Assembly: GCF_006704125.1 (NCBI RefSeq)
Contig: NZ_VIGH01000002.1
Location: forward strand, 310,001-374,000
Length of the DNA: 64,000 nucleotides
From: Rhodococcus spelaei
Lineage (GTDB): Bacteria; Actinomycetota; Actinomycetes; Mycobacteriales; Mycobacteriaceae
Direction of reading: 5' to 3'
A model generated the notes under the pieces. It saw nothing but the letters and a program-made list of their open reading frames with translations. It did not search any database and was not told the DNA's origin. Below are positions 1 through 7,534 of this stretch, one piece after another (positions within the stretch are counted from its first letter, which is position 1; each line of letters begins with the position of its first letter). Made by a program: the position numbers and the translations under genes.

Positions 1-440
1 CCGAGGAGGCGTCGGCGACGACGGCCAGCGAGATCGCAGTGGCCACCAGCGGTCCGGCGACCGCGGCACCGAGCACCCACCACCGCTCGTGCCGGGGACT
101 GGACTCGGTCACGGCCCGCGCACACCCGCGCGCGACCGCCCAGATCATCAGCAGGGTGGGCAGCAGCGGCAGCACGCCGAGTGACGCGCCGCCGATGGTC
201 AACTGCACCTGGTGCAGCGCCAGCCAACTCGCGGCGATGGCCCCGCTGGTCCCGGTGAGGTCGCTGTTCGCGGCGACCAGCGTCACCAGCACACAGGTGG
301 CGATCAGCACCAGCCCGACCAGCGTCGGACGCAACGCGATCCCGAGCAGGGTGCGGACCTGATCGGGTGTCGGCTGCGACGGCACCGGCCTCCGGCTCAG
401 TTTCGTCCGGGCGGTGTCGCGGCTCAGCAAGGAACTCATC
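1..440 (-). CDS. PerM-like polytopic membrane protein (DUF6350 family), C-terminal part outside window
   Basis: An open frame on the minus strand runs from an ATG at 440-438 off the left edge of the window, about 146 residues visible. The N-terminus is hydrophilic and proline/threonine-rich (about 30 residues), followed by a hydrophobic segment (LVLIATCVLVTLVAA), a second long one (LGVLPLLPTLLMIW) and a third near the edge. In mycobacteria the gene next to the DUF5336 protein is perM (Rv0955), an integral membrane protein linked to cell division under stress and acid. The family call rests mainly on this synteny plus topology. GAGGAG abuts the ATG directly, so a TTG at 431-429 with 9-nt spacing is an alternative start. 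It is transcribed away from the DUF5336 gene, which lies 147 bp upstream. Confidence 0.7.
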
Positions 441-587
441 TCCTCGAGGGTGGCATCTCGGCCGACGGCGGTCGGCCAGGCGCGCCGATCGGCCGGGGCC
501 GGGCGCGGCGGCGCCCGCCGATCGAGATGGCCGGGCGCGGCGGCGCCCCCCCCGGCGTTCACCGAGGGGCGCCATGCGGTCGGGCGG

Positions 588-1538
588 TCAGTCGTCCTTC
601 GGCTCGGACGCCGTGGGTGCGGCACCGAACGCCTGCGTCGGCGCGGGGGCGCCCGGCGTCTGCTCGGTCGGATTCGCGGACTCAGAAGGCTTCGGCACCA
701 CGACCGTCTCGTCGGCGGCGGGCGCGGCGTGCTGCGGCTGACCGTAGGCATGTCCGGACTGCGGGTACGACGGGGGCTGCGGCGGCGCGTACGGGTTGGG
801 CTGGCCGTAGCCGGGCTGTCCCTGCGCGGGCTGTCCCTGCGCGGGCTGTCCCTGCGCGGCCTGTCCCGGGGCAGGGTATCCGCCCTGGTACTGACCCTGC
901 GGGTAGCCCGGCGCCTGCGGCTGACCGTAAGGCTGACCGGCCTGCGGGTAGCCCTGCGGCGGCTGACCGTATCCCTGCGGCGGCTGACCCTGCGACTGAC
1001 CGAAGCTCGGCTGCGGCGGACCGTATCCGGTGGGCGGCTGACCGTAACCCGGCTGCGCGAAGCCGGCCGGCTTCGGCGCGGGAGGCTTGAGCAGGCCCAG
1101 TTCGTAGAGCACCACGGCGATCGCGAGCACGGTCTGGACGAAGCCGAGCACCAGGTTGAGCACGCCACCCCAGGCCAGGGTCACGCCCTCGGAGAGGCTG
1201 AACAGGAAGAACAGCCCGACGAGGAAGCCGACCAGCGAAGTGGCCGCGGCGATGCCCTTGTAGGGGTTGCCGGGCAGCAACGACAGCCCTGCCAGCAGTG
1301 CACCGACGAGCAGCAGCGCCAGTCCGATGACCGGGTAGCCGCCCTCGAACGAACTCTGGCTCAGCGTGGTGTCGCCGAAGGTGCTGACCTTCGCGAACGG
1401 GGCGAACCCGAACAGGAAGTTGACGATGCCCAGCCCCAGCACACCCAGCGTCAGCAGCTGCGGCAGACCCTTCGCCGCGAGTCCGCCGAAGGGCTGCGCG
1501 GGGGGACCGTAGCCGGGCCCTGCGGGCGGGTACGTCAT
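588..1538 (-). CDS. DUF5336 membrane protein with Pro/Gln/Gly-rich tail (Rv0954-like, 34 kDa antigen family)
   Basis: The product has 316 residues. After a short proline/glycine-rich leader, roughly residues 25-155 hold four hydrophobic segments. Residues from about 160 onward form a low-complexity tail rich in P, Q, G and Y, including three tandem copies of AQGQP; the DNA shows matching 15-bp direct repeats around 821-865. This arrangement is that of the mycobacterial 34 kDa antigenic protein family (DUF5336), whose M. tuberculosis member Rv0954 has been associated with the division complex. AAGGAG six bases before the ATG supports the start. Its neighbours (PerM-like gene downstream, sucCD upstream) repeat the mycobacterial order. 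The biochemical function is unknown. Confidence 0.85.
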   Translation of the reverse strand: MTYPPAGPGYGPPAQPFGGLAAKGLPQLLTLGVLGLGIVNFLFGFAPFAKVSTFGDTTLSQSSFEGGYPVIGLALLLVGALLAGLSLLPGNPYKGIAAATSLVGFLVGLFFLFSLSEGVTLAWGGVLNLVLGFVQTVLAIAVVLYELGLLKPPAPKPAGFAQPGYGQPPTGYGPPQPSFGQSQGQPPQGYGQPPQGYPQAGQPYGQPQAPGYPQGQYQGGYPAPGQAAQGQPAQGQPAQGQPGYGQPNPYAPPQPPSYPQSGHAYGQPQHAAPAADETVVVPKPSESANPTEQTPGAPAPTQAFGAAPTASEPKDD

Positions 1539-1655
1539 GATCGGCTCCTTGCTGTCGTGCGCGGACGCGTGTCTTCTGAACGCTAGCGCACATTCCTGTG
1601 TTGAACCTGGGGCGTGTGTTCACGCTGTGACGGGCGGTGCGGGTCCGGAAACGGC

Positions 1656-1700
1656 CGAAGGGCACCCACGCTCGCGCGAAGCGAGTGCGGGTGCCCTTCG
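1656..1700 (-). terminator. Hairpin terminator downstream of sucCD
   Basis: A nearly perfect inverted repeat (left arm 1656-1675, right arm 1681-1700; arms begin CGAAGGGCACCCACGC and end with the complement) with a 5-nt loop GCGAA lies 16 bp after the sucD stop. There is no long U tract on either strand, as is usual for high-GC actinobacterial terminators. Confidence 0.8.
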
Positions 1701-1715
1701 ACAGGACTGCGGGTG

Positions 1716-2630
1716 TCAGGCGCCCACGGTCAGGCTCTCGAGGATCTCGCGCGCGAGGGCGGCGGTCTCGGACGGCGTCTTGCCGACCTTCACGCCGGCC
1801 GCCTCGAGGGCGTCCTTCTTGGCCTGCGCGGTGCCCGAGGAGCCGGAGACGATGGCGCCGGCGTGGCCCATGGTCTTGCCCTCGGGGGCGGTGAAGCCCG
1901 CCACGTAGCCGACGACCGGCTTGGTCACGTTGGCCTTGATGTAGTCGGCCGCACGCTCCTCGGCGTCGCCGCCGATCTCGCCGATCATGACGATGAGCTT
2001 GGTCTCGGGATCCTTCTCGAACGCCTCGATGGCGTCGATGTGGGTGGTGCCGATGACCGGGTCGCCGCCGATGCCGATGGCGGTCGAGAAGCCGTACTCA
2101 CGCAGCTCGAACATCATCTGGTAGGTCAGGGTGCCGGACTTGGAGACCAGGCCGACCGGGCCCTTGCCCGCGATGTTGGCCGGGGTGATGCCGACCAGCG
2201 CCTCGCCGGGGGTGATGATGCCGGGGCAGTTGGGGCCGATGATCCGGGTCTTGTTGCCCTTCTCGACGTTGTAGGCCCACGCGTACGCAGAGTCCTGCAC
2301 CGGGATGCCCTCGGTGATGACCACGAGCAGCGGGATCTCCGCGTCGATGGCCTCGACGATGGCGTCCTTGGAGAACGCCGGCGGGACGAACGCGATGGAG
2401 ACGTCCGCACCGGTCTTCTCCATGGCCTCGGCGACGGTCGCGAAGACCGGCAGCTCGACGTCGGAGCCGTCCGCGGCCTTGTGGGAGACGGTGGTGCCTG
2501 CCTTGCGGGCGTTGACGCCGCCGACGACCTGGGTGCCCGCCTTCAGCATCAGGGCGGTGTGCTTGGTGCCCTCGCCGCCGGTGATGCCCTGGACGATGAC
2601 CTTGGAGTCCTTGGTCAGGAAGATTGCCAT
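1716..2630 (-). CDS. sucD: Succinyl-CoA ligase (ADP-forming) alpha subunit
   Basis: The product has 304 residues, the usual length for SucD. It forms the alpha subunit of the TCA-cycle enzyme that interconverts succinyl-CoA and succinate with substrate-level phosphorylation. The N-terminal CoA-binding fold is visible ([17 protein letters not shown], around residues 13-30), followed by the ligase region with [12 protein letters not shown] (about 125-136), the segment [11 protein letters not shown], and the phospho-histidine motif [15 protein letters not shown] (about 255-270), whose His is the catalytic residue. It lies 12 bp downstream of sucC on the same strand and forms an operon with it; a hairpin terminator follows. 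Confidence 0.97.
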   Translation of the reverse strand: MAIFLTKDSKVIVQGITGGEGTKHTALMLKAGTQVVGGVNARKAGTTVSHKAADGSDVELPVFATVAEAMEKTGADVSIAFVPPAFSKDAIVEAIDAEIPLLVVITEGIPVQDSAYAWAYNVEKGNKTRIIGPNCPGIITPGEALVGITPANIAGKGPVGLVSKSGTLTYQMMFELREYGFSTAIGIGGDPVIGTTHIDAIEAFEKDPETKLIVMIGEIGGDAEERAADYIKANVTKPVVGYVAGFTAPEGKTMGHAGAIVSGSSGTAQAKKDALEAAGVKVGKTPSETAALAREILESLTVGA

Positions 2631-2642
2631 TGTTCTAGTCCC

Positions 2643-3812
2643 TTACTTCGCTGCGAACGCGAGTTCGGCGGCCTTGTCGGCGGCCTCGTCCATGGTGGCG
2701 ACGACCGTGACCAGCGGGTGGTTGGCCTCGGCGAGAATGCGGCGACCCTCTTCGACGTTGTTTCCGTCCAGGCGCACGACGAGCGGCTTGTTGGCCTCGT
2801 CGCCCAGGGTCTCCAGGGCGCCGACGATGCCGTTGGCGACCGCGTCACAGGCGGTGATGCCGCCGAAGACATTCACGAACACGCTCTTGACCTGCGCATC
2901 GTTGAGGATGACGTCGAGGCCGGCGGCCATGACCGCAGCCGAGGCGCCGCCGCCGATGTCGAGGAAGTTGGCGGGCTTGACGTTGCCGTGCTTCTCACCC
3001 GCGTAGGCGACGACGTCGAGGGTCGACATGACCAGTCCGGCACCGTTACCGATGATGCCGACCGAGCCGTCGAGCTTGACGTAGTTGAGGTCGTTCTCCT
3101 TGGCCTTGAGCTCGAGGGGATCGGTAGCGTCGCGATCCTCGAAGGCCTCGTGGCCGGCCTGACGGAAGCCTGCGTTCTCGTCCAGTGTGACCTTGCCGTC
3201 GAGGGCCAGGATCTGGTCGTCGGGGGTGCGCACGAGGGGGTTCACCTCGACGAGGAGGGCGTCCTCGTTGATGAACACCTCCCAGAGCTTCTGGATGGTG
3301 ACGGCGGCGGCGTCGAGCACCTCGGCGGGCAGCTTGCCGGCCTCGGCGATGCTGCGCGCGAACGCCAGGTCGACACCCTTGACGGCGTCCACCGGGATCT
3401 TGGCGAGAGCGTCGGGGTTCTCCTCGGCGGTGACCTCGATCTCGACGCCACCCTCGACCGAGCACATGGCCAGGTAGGTGCGGTTGGTGCGGTCCAGCAG
3501 GAAGGAGATGTAGTACTCCTCGGCGATGTCGCTCGCCTCTGCGACCAGCAGCTTCTTGACGACGTGACCCTTGATGTCGAGCCCGAGGATCGACTCCGCG
3601 TTGGCGACCGCCGCGTCGACGTCGGCGGAGTACTTCACGCCACCCGCCTTGCCACGTCCGCCGACCTTGACCTGCGCCTTGATCATCACGGGCTTGCCGA
3701 TTTCCTCGGCAATCTCACGTGCGCCTGCGACCGTGTCGGTAACACGTCCGGCCGACGTCGGCACTCCATGCTTGGCGAAGAGTTCCTTCGCCTGGTATTC
3801 GAAGAGATCCAT
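2643..3812 (-). CDS. sucC: Succinyl-CoA ligase (ADP-forming) beta subunit
   Basis: The product has 389 residues, typical for SucC. It carries the ATP-grasp nucleotide-binding domain at the N-terminus ([36 protein letters not shown] near 43-60) and the C-terminal ligase domain ([28 protein letters not shown] near 345-361). With SucD it makes the heteromeric TCA-cycle enzyme. The ATG follows GGTGAG at close spacing. It is the first gene of the sucCD operon; the upstream interval separates it from the 3' end of a membrane-protein gene on the same strand and contains a CRP-like half-perfect palindrome. Confidence 0.97.
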   Translation of the reverse strand: MDLFEYQAKELFAKHGVPTSAGRVTDTVAGAREIAEEIGKPVMIKAQVKVGGRGKAGGVKYSADVDAAVANAESILGLDIKGHVVKKLLVAEASDIAEEYYISFLLDRTNRTYLAMCSVEGGVEIEVTAEENPDALAKIPVDAVKGVDLAFARSIAEAGKLPAEVLDAAAVTIQKLWEVFINEDALLVEVNPLVRTPDDQILALDGKVTLDENAGFRQAGHEAFEDRDATDPLELKAKENDLNYVKLDGSVGIIGNGAGLVMSTLDVVAYAGEKHGNVKPANFLDIGGGASAAVMAAGLDVILNDAQVKSVFVNVFGGITACDAVANGIVGALETLGDEANKPLVVRLDGNNVEEGRRILAEANHPLVTVVATMDEAADKAAELAFAAK

Positions 3813-3916
3813 CTGCTCACCGTCTCGTCTGCGTTGACGCCCGCTCGAGGGGTAAGAGCGGGTCCGTTCGGACTGTATCTAGTTGAATCAATGACCCATC
3901 GGTCGCCTTGGTGCTA

Positions 3917-3932
3917 TGTGGCATATCTCACG
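3917..3932. promoter_or_regulatory. Possible CRP-type site upstream of sucCD
   Basis: The 16-mer TGTGGCATATCTCACG matches TGTGA-N6-TCACA at 8 of 10 specified positions and sits about 105 bp upstream of the sucC start. Actinobacterial CRP/GlxR proteins use this consensus. The match is imperfect and unproven. Confidence 0.35.
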
Positions 3933-3955
3933 GGGTCACACCGGTGCGCGGCAGG

Positions 3956-5842
3956 TCACCGCCGATCGACACGAACGGCCACGACAGCCGTCGCCGTCAG
4001 CGCCGCCACACCCAGGATCGCGGCCACACCACCGGGACCGACCACAGGATCGATCACCCGGCCGCTGGTCAGTGGCCACCCAATCAGGTATACGCCCATG
4101 CCCGCGGCCGCGCCCAACGACCCCGCCGCTGCCCGTGCGGGTCGCGCCTTCGCGGCGACCCAGACGGCGACCACCACGACGACCGCGAACAGGGCCCGCC
4201 CCCACATGTCCCACCCCCAGGGCCAGTGCGTCACCGAGTCCGGGCCGTAGCCGGTGCCCCGGTACAGCGGCAACGCCAGCGCGACCACCGACACCACCGC
4301 CGCGGGCATCCCGACCAGCAGCACCGCGCGCCGGGGCGGGGTGTCCACGGAGGTGTCGATGCCCTCACGCTCGGCGGACCCCGCGCACCAGGCGAGCAGT
4401 CCCGTCACCGCCGCCGCGACGGTCGCGAGCCCCAACACCCACGCGCCCGGGCCCGGGCCGACCCCGGGCAGGTCCGTCGCGACCACCACCGACTGCAGCA
4501 CCGCGGCGACGGCGGCGACGAGCGCCGCCCACAGCACCCCGACCGCCGGGCGCACCAGCGCGGCGAATTCCGACAGCAGCAGCCACGCCGACGCCACCAC
4601 CAGGACCGCCGCGGCGACCAGGGCCACGCGGGTGGCGAGGATCTGCGGCTGCGGGAGACCGTCGGGCACGGACAGCACCGGCAGTAGCGCACCGACCGCC
4701 GCGAGCAGGCCTGCGGCGATCCCGGCAAGGCCCGCGCGCCGGTGCCAGCGGTCGACCCGGGCGCGGGCCGCGGCCTCGGCGGCGGCCAGGGCCTTGGCCG
4801 TCGGCTTGCCGGACCTCCGGGTGGACGGCGCGGCGGACTGCGCGCCCGCGCCTCCGGCCAGCCCGGCGATCCCCCGCCGGGCGCGCGCGGCCGCCACCGC
4901 GGGAAGCGACACCCCGAGCGCGACCAGTGCGGCGCACGCGACCGCGGCGACCACGGACCCCGGCGCGAGGGCGACGCCGTCACCCGCTGCGGCGCCGGCC
5001 GCCAACCTGGACCCCGACAGTCCGAACGCGGCGGTGCCCGCACCGATCAGTGCGCCCGCCGCCACGCCGGGCGCGACCGACACCAGTGCCGCCGCGACCA
5101 CCACGAGCACCGCGACCACCACGAGGGCCGAACCGATCGCGGTCGCCGGGGGCGAGCCGACCAGGGGGTGCACCAGCAGCACCGGGTCGGACGAGCGCAG
5201 CGGTCCGGCCAGTGAGGCGACCGCGAAAACCAGTGCAGCCAAGACGATTCCCGCACCCCACCCGGCGCCGATCCGGCGGCCGACGGAAGCGCCGTCGTGG
5301 TCGGGGTAGCTGCTGTGGCCGTACCCGTCGCCGTGCGAGGCGCGCGCGACGGTCAGCATGCCCAGCAGTCCGGCGACCACACCGAGCGCGTGGCCGGCCA
5401 GCACCGCGTAGGCGCCGGGACCCGCACTCAGGTGGGCGGCGGTGAGTGGACGGAACAGTTCGAGCCGATTGGCGTCCACCGGTCGCGCCCACAGTTGGAG
5501 GTCGAGCACCAGCAGTCCTAGCGCGACCGCCCCGGCGCCTGCGGTCAGCGCCCCCGCGACCGCGGGACTGCGGCGCGCGGCGACCAGGGCTGCCACGGGA
5601 GCGGCGACGGCTCCCAGCACGGCGACCACGGCCGCGGCGGCCACGGCGGCGCCCGCCTCCGGCCGAACGACCCCGGCCGGTGCGGCCAGCGCGACGAGGA
5701 CGGCGCCGAGCAGGCCCGCCGCGATCGCCGCCGCCGCGGTCCGGCCGGGGTCGGCCGGGCCTCGGAGGTCGGGGCCGTTTGCCTCGGCCACACGTTGGGG
5801 TTCGGCACGGGTACGGGACCGGTCTCGGGGTGAGGACGCCAC
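3956..5842 (-). CDS. Large polytopic membrane protein of unknown function
   Basis: The product has 628 residues and is very rich in Ala, Val, Gly and Leu. A hydrophilic N-terminus of about 35 residues is followed by some 15 or more hydrophobic segments grouped into an N-terminal half (about 35-330) and a C-terminal half (about 370-625), separated by a basic alanine-rich linker around 330-370 (RSGKPTAKALAAAEAAARAR). A short acidic, aromatic loop (YRGTGYGPDSVTHWPWGWD) lies near residue 540. I recognise no catalytic motif. The gene ends about 140 bp before sucC and diverges from the M23 peptidase gene. Mycobacteria have no obvious counterpart at this position. It could be a transporter-like or envelope protein; no function is claimed. 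Confidence 0.75.
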   Translation of the reverse strand: MASSPRDRSRTRAEPQRVAEANGPDLRGPADPGRTAAAAIAAGLLGAVLVALAAPAGVVRPEAGAAVAAAAVVAVLGAVAAPVAALVAARRSPAVAGALTAGAGAVALGLLVLDLQLWARPVDANRLELFRPLTAAHLSAGPGAYAVLAGHALGVVAGLLGMLTVARASHGDGYGHSSYPDHDGASVGRRIGAGWGAGIVLAALVFAVASLAGPLRSSDPVLLVHPLVGSPPATAIGSALVVVAVLVVVAAALVSVAPGVAAGALIGAGTAAFGLSGSRLAAGAAAGDGVALAPGSVVAAVACAALVALGVSLPAVAAARARRGIAGLAGGAGAQSAAPSTRRSGKPTAKALAAAEAAARARVDRWHRRAGLAGIAAGLLAAVGALLPVLSVPDGLPQPQILATRVALVAAAVLVVASAWLLLSEFAALVRPAVGVLWAALVAAVAAVLQSVVVATDLPGVGPGPGAWVLGLATVAAAVTGLLAWCAGSAEREGIDTSVDTPPRRAVLLVGMPAAVVSVVALALPLYRGTGYGPDSVTHWPWGWDMWGRALFAVVVVVAVWVAAKARPARAAAGSLGAAAGMGVYLIGWPLTSGRVIDPVVGPGGVAAILGVAALTATAVVAVRVDRR

Positions 5843-5927
5843 GGGATTCGACGCTAGCCGCGTGGGTGTGACGGTCGGCGGGCCGACACGAATTCCGGGT
5901 CGTCATCCGCAAAGTCCGTGATCAATC

Positions 5928-5943
5928 TGTGATGCATCTCACA
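5928..5943. promoter_or_regulatory. Consensus CRP (cAMP receptor) box in divergent promoter region
   Basis: TGTGATGCATCTCACA is a perfect 16-bp match to TGTGA-N6-TCACA. It lies 86 bp upstream of the membrane-protein gene (minus) and 106 bp upstream of the M23 peptidase start (plus). CRP of mycobacteria and GlxR of corynebacteria bind this motif and control cell-wall enzymes among other genes. Confidence 0.6.
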
Positions 5944-6048
5944 ATCGCCCGGTCAGCCGCGCGGAAGAGTTGCGGGTCTCGCGACCGTTTCGTTACCGTC
6001 GCTTCGGTCAATGTCACAGGCAGGTCACGAGCGGAAGGGTTTTGAAGG

Positions 6049-7134
6049 TTGTCCAGACACCGCGCGCCCTCCGTAACCAGCCACTTCAGCGTCCAGCCGG
6101 TACCCGATTCGGGGCCCGCAACTGACCTGATCACCGCAGGTCACACCATCGATTCCCGCTTCGGGACGACGAAGGCGCCCAGTAGACCGGCCCTGCCCTT
6201 CACCGCCGATGACGCAACCACGCAGTCGTATTCGCAATACTCGGCACAGCGTTACACCGGGTCACCAAGTCTTGAGACCCCCCGCATGAACTTCCGATCC
6301 ACCTCGCTCGCCCAGCAGGACACCCCGTATGCCCCGGACACCGCGGCGTCGGACTTCGACTCGGACTTCGCAGCTCCCGCTCGACGCGGTGGAGCGCACC
6401 GGATCCCCACACCCCCCACCGCCCTCAAGGGCCGCGCCGCCGTAGTGGCGGTCGCCGCTGGTGCCGTCGTCGCCGCCGGACAGGCCGCGCTCGACAACGG
6501 ATCGTCCACGACCTCCGGGGTCACCCTCGCCGCCGACGACAGCGCGTCGAACATCGCCGCCACCGCCGAGCCGCAGGCCGCGCAATTCGGCGCCGGCTCC
6601 ACCGGGTCCCCGCAGGCGCCCCAGGTGCTCAACGTCGCCGACCCGGCCGACCTCAGCCAGTTCTCGAACCTGCTCGCCAAGGGCCAGCGGTTCAGCCAGG
6701 AGCGTGCCGCCCGTGAGGCCGCCGCCCGCCGCCCGCTGTTCGTCCTGCCCGCCGTCGGCACCTTCTCCTCGGGCTTCGGTTCACGGTGGGGCACGCTGCA
6801 CGCCGGCGTCGACATCGCCAACGCCATCGGCACCCCGATCTACGCGGTCGCCGACGGCGAGGTCATCGACTCCGGGCCGGCCTCCGGCTTCGGGATGTGG
6901 GTGCGCCTCAAGCACGCCGACGGCACCATCACCGTCTACGGCCACATCGACTCGTCCCTCGTGTCGGTCGGCCAGCACGTGATGGCGGGCGACCAGATCG
7001 CGCGGATGGGCAATCGCGGCTTCTCCACCGGCCCGCACCTGCACTTCGAGGTGCACCTCGCGGGCGACAACAAGATCGACCCGCTGCCCTGGCTGGCCAC
7101 CCGCGGCATCAGCCTCGGCGTCGAGCGCGACTGA
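6049..7134 (+). CDS. M23 family (LytM) metallopeptidase, membrane-anchored
   Basis: The product has 361 residues. About 125 hydrophilic residues come first, then one hydrophobic segment (AAVVAVAAGAVVAAGQAAL, about 130-150) that probably anchors the protein, a linker, and a C-terminal M23 domain (about 235-355). The zinc ligands are visible as HAGVDIA (H and D) and HLHFEVH (second H of HxH), with YGHID between them, so the domain should be an active peptidoglycan endopeptidase. It matches the mycobacterial Rv0950c position between pcrA and sucC. The chosen start is TTG, preceded by GGAAGGG at about 10 nt; an internal ATG at 6286 is an alternative. A consensus CRP box lies upstream. Confidence 0.85.
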   Translation: MSRHRAPSVTSHFSVQPVPDSGPATDLITAGHTIDSRFGTTKAPSRPALPFTADDATTQSYSQYSAQRYTGSPSLETPRMNFRSTSLAQQDTPYAPDTAASDFDSDFAAPARRGGAHRIPTPPTALKGRAAVVAVAAGAVVAAGQAALDNGSSTTSGVTLAADDSASNIAATAEPQAAQFGAGSTGSPQAPQVLNVADPADLSQFSNLLAKGQRFSQERAAREAAARRPLFVLPAVGTFSSGFGSRWGTLHAGVDIANAIGTPIYAVADGEVIDSGPASGFGMWVRLKHADGTITVYGHIDSSLVSVGQHVMAGDQIARMGNRGFSTGPHLHFEVHLAGDNKIDPLPWLATRGISLGVERD

Positions 7135-7158
7135 GCCGCGACCCGCGCCTCCACGACT

Positions 7159-7209
7159 GGGTGATGGGAACCGTCAACCAATCAGACCGAATGATGGTTC
7201 CCATCACCC
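7159..7209. terminator. 14-bp perfect inverted repeat after the M23 gene
   Basis: GGGTGATGGGAACC at 7159-7172 is exactly complementary to 7196-7209, with a 23-nt loop. It lies 25 bp after the peptidase stop and about 100 bp before the next gene, so a terminator is likely; an operator for the downstream small gene is possible. Confidence 0.55.
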
Positions 7210-7305
7210 GTCCGGTACGCCCCACCGCGCCTGGACCGGAAGCCACCGTTACTGCACTACCCTTCGGACAGTCGGAGCGTTGACGCCGCACTGCGAAGGG
7301 ATCGA

Positions 7306-7515
7306 GTGATGAACTACTCCCGTGGAACCGCTGTCCTGGCCGCAATCGTGGGCGCCGGCTCACTGGCGTTGGCACCCAGCGCATCCGCCGCCACCCGGGT
7401 GAACGAACCCGGGCGCTACGTAGCCGAATTCACCTTCGACGCTCCCGGCGGAAGTCCTGCCGCGACGACGCTGACGTTCGACGCGCTGCCCTCACCGCTC
7501 GGCAGTTCGTCGTAG
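7306..7515 (+). CDS. Small secreted protein of unknown function
   Basis: The product has 68-69 residues. It starts at GTG 7306 or, better placed after GAAGGGA, ATG 7309. A typical signal peptide is present (GTAVLAAIVGAGSLALAPSASA, cleavage after ASA near residue 29), leaving a mature chain of about 40 residues with APGG and a serine-rich end. I recognise no family. It stands alone between the M23 gene and the convergent pcrA gene. High third-position GC and a good signal peptide argue that it is real. Confidence 0.55.
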   Translation: MMNYSRGTAVLAAIVGAGSLALAPSASAATRVNEPGRYVAEFTFDAPGGSPAATTLTFDALPSPLGSSS

Positions 7516-7534
7516 CCCGAGCCCGACCACTGGG

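Noticed and set aside
1614-4250. Plus-strand open frame of 878 codons
   Set aside because: It is antisense to sucD and sucC, which are certain; high GC content keeps antisense frames open.
5981-6000. GTTTCGTTACCG as an MtrA site for the peptidase
   Set aside because: Only one loose half-site match; MtrA sites are paired.
5850-6048. c-di-AMP (ydaO) riboswitch upstream of the M23 peptidase
   Set aside because: Such riboswitches often precede actinobacterial wall hydrolases, but the conserved GGGGAACC/GGGTGAATC elements are not present here.
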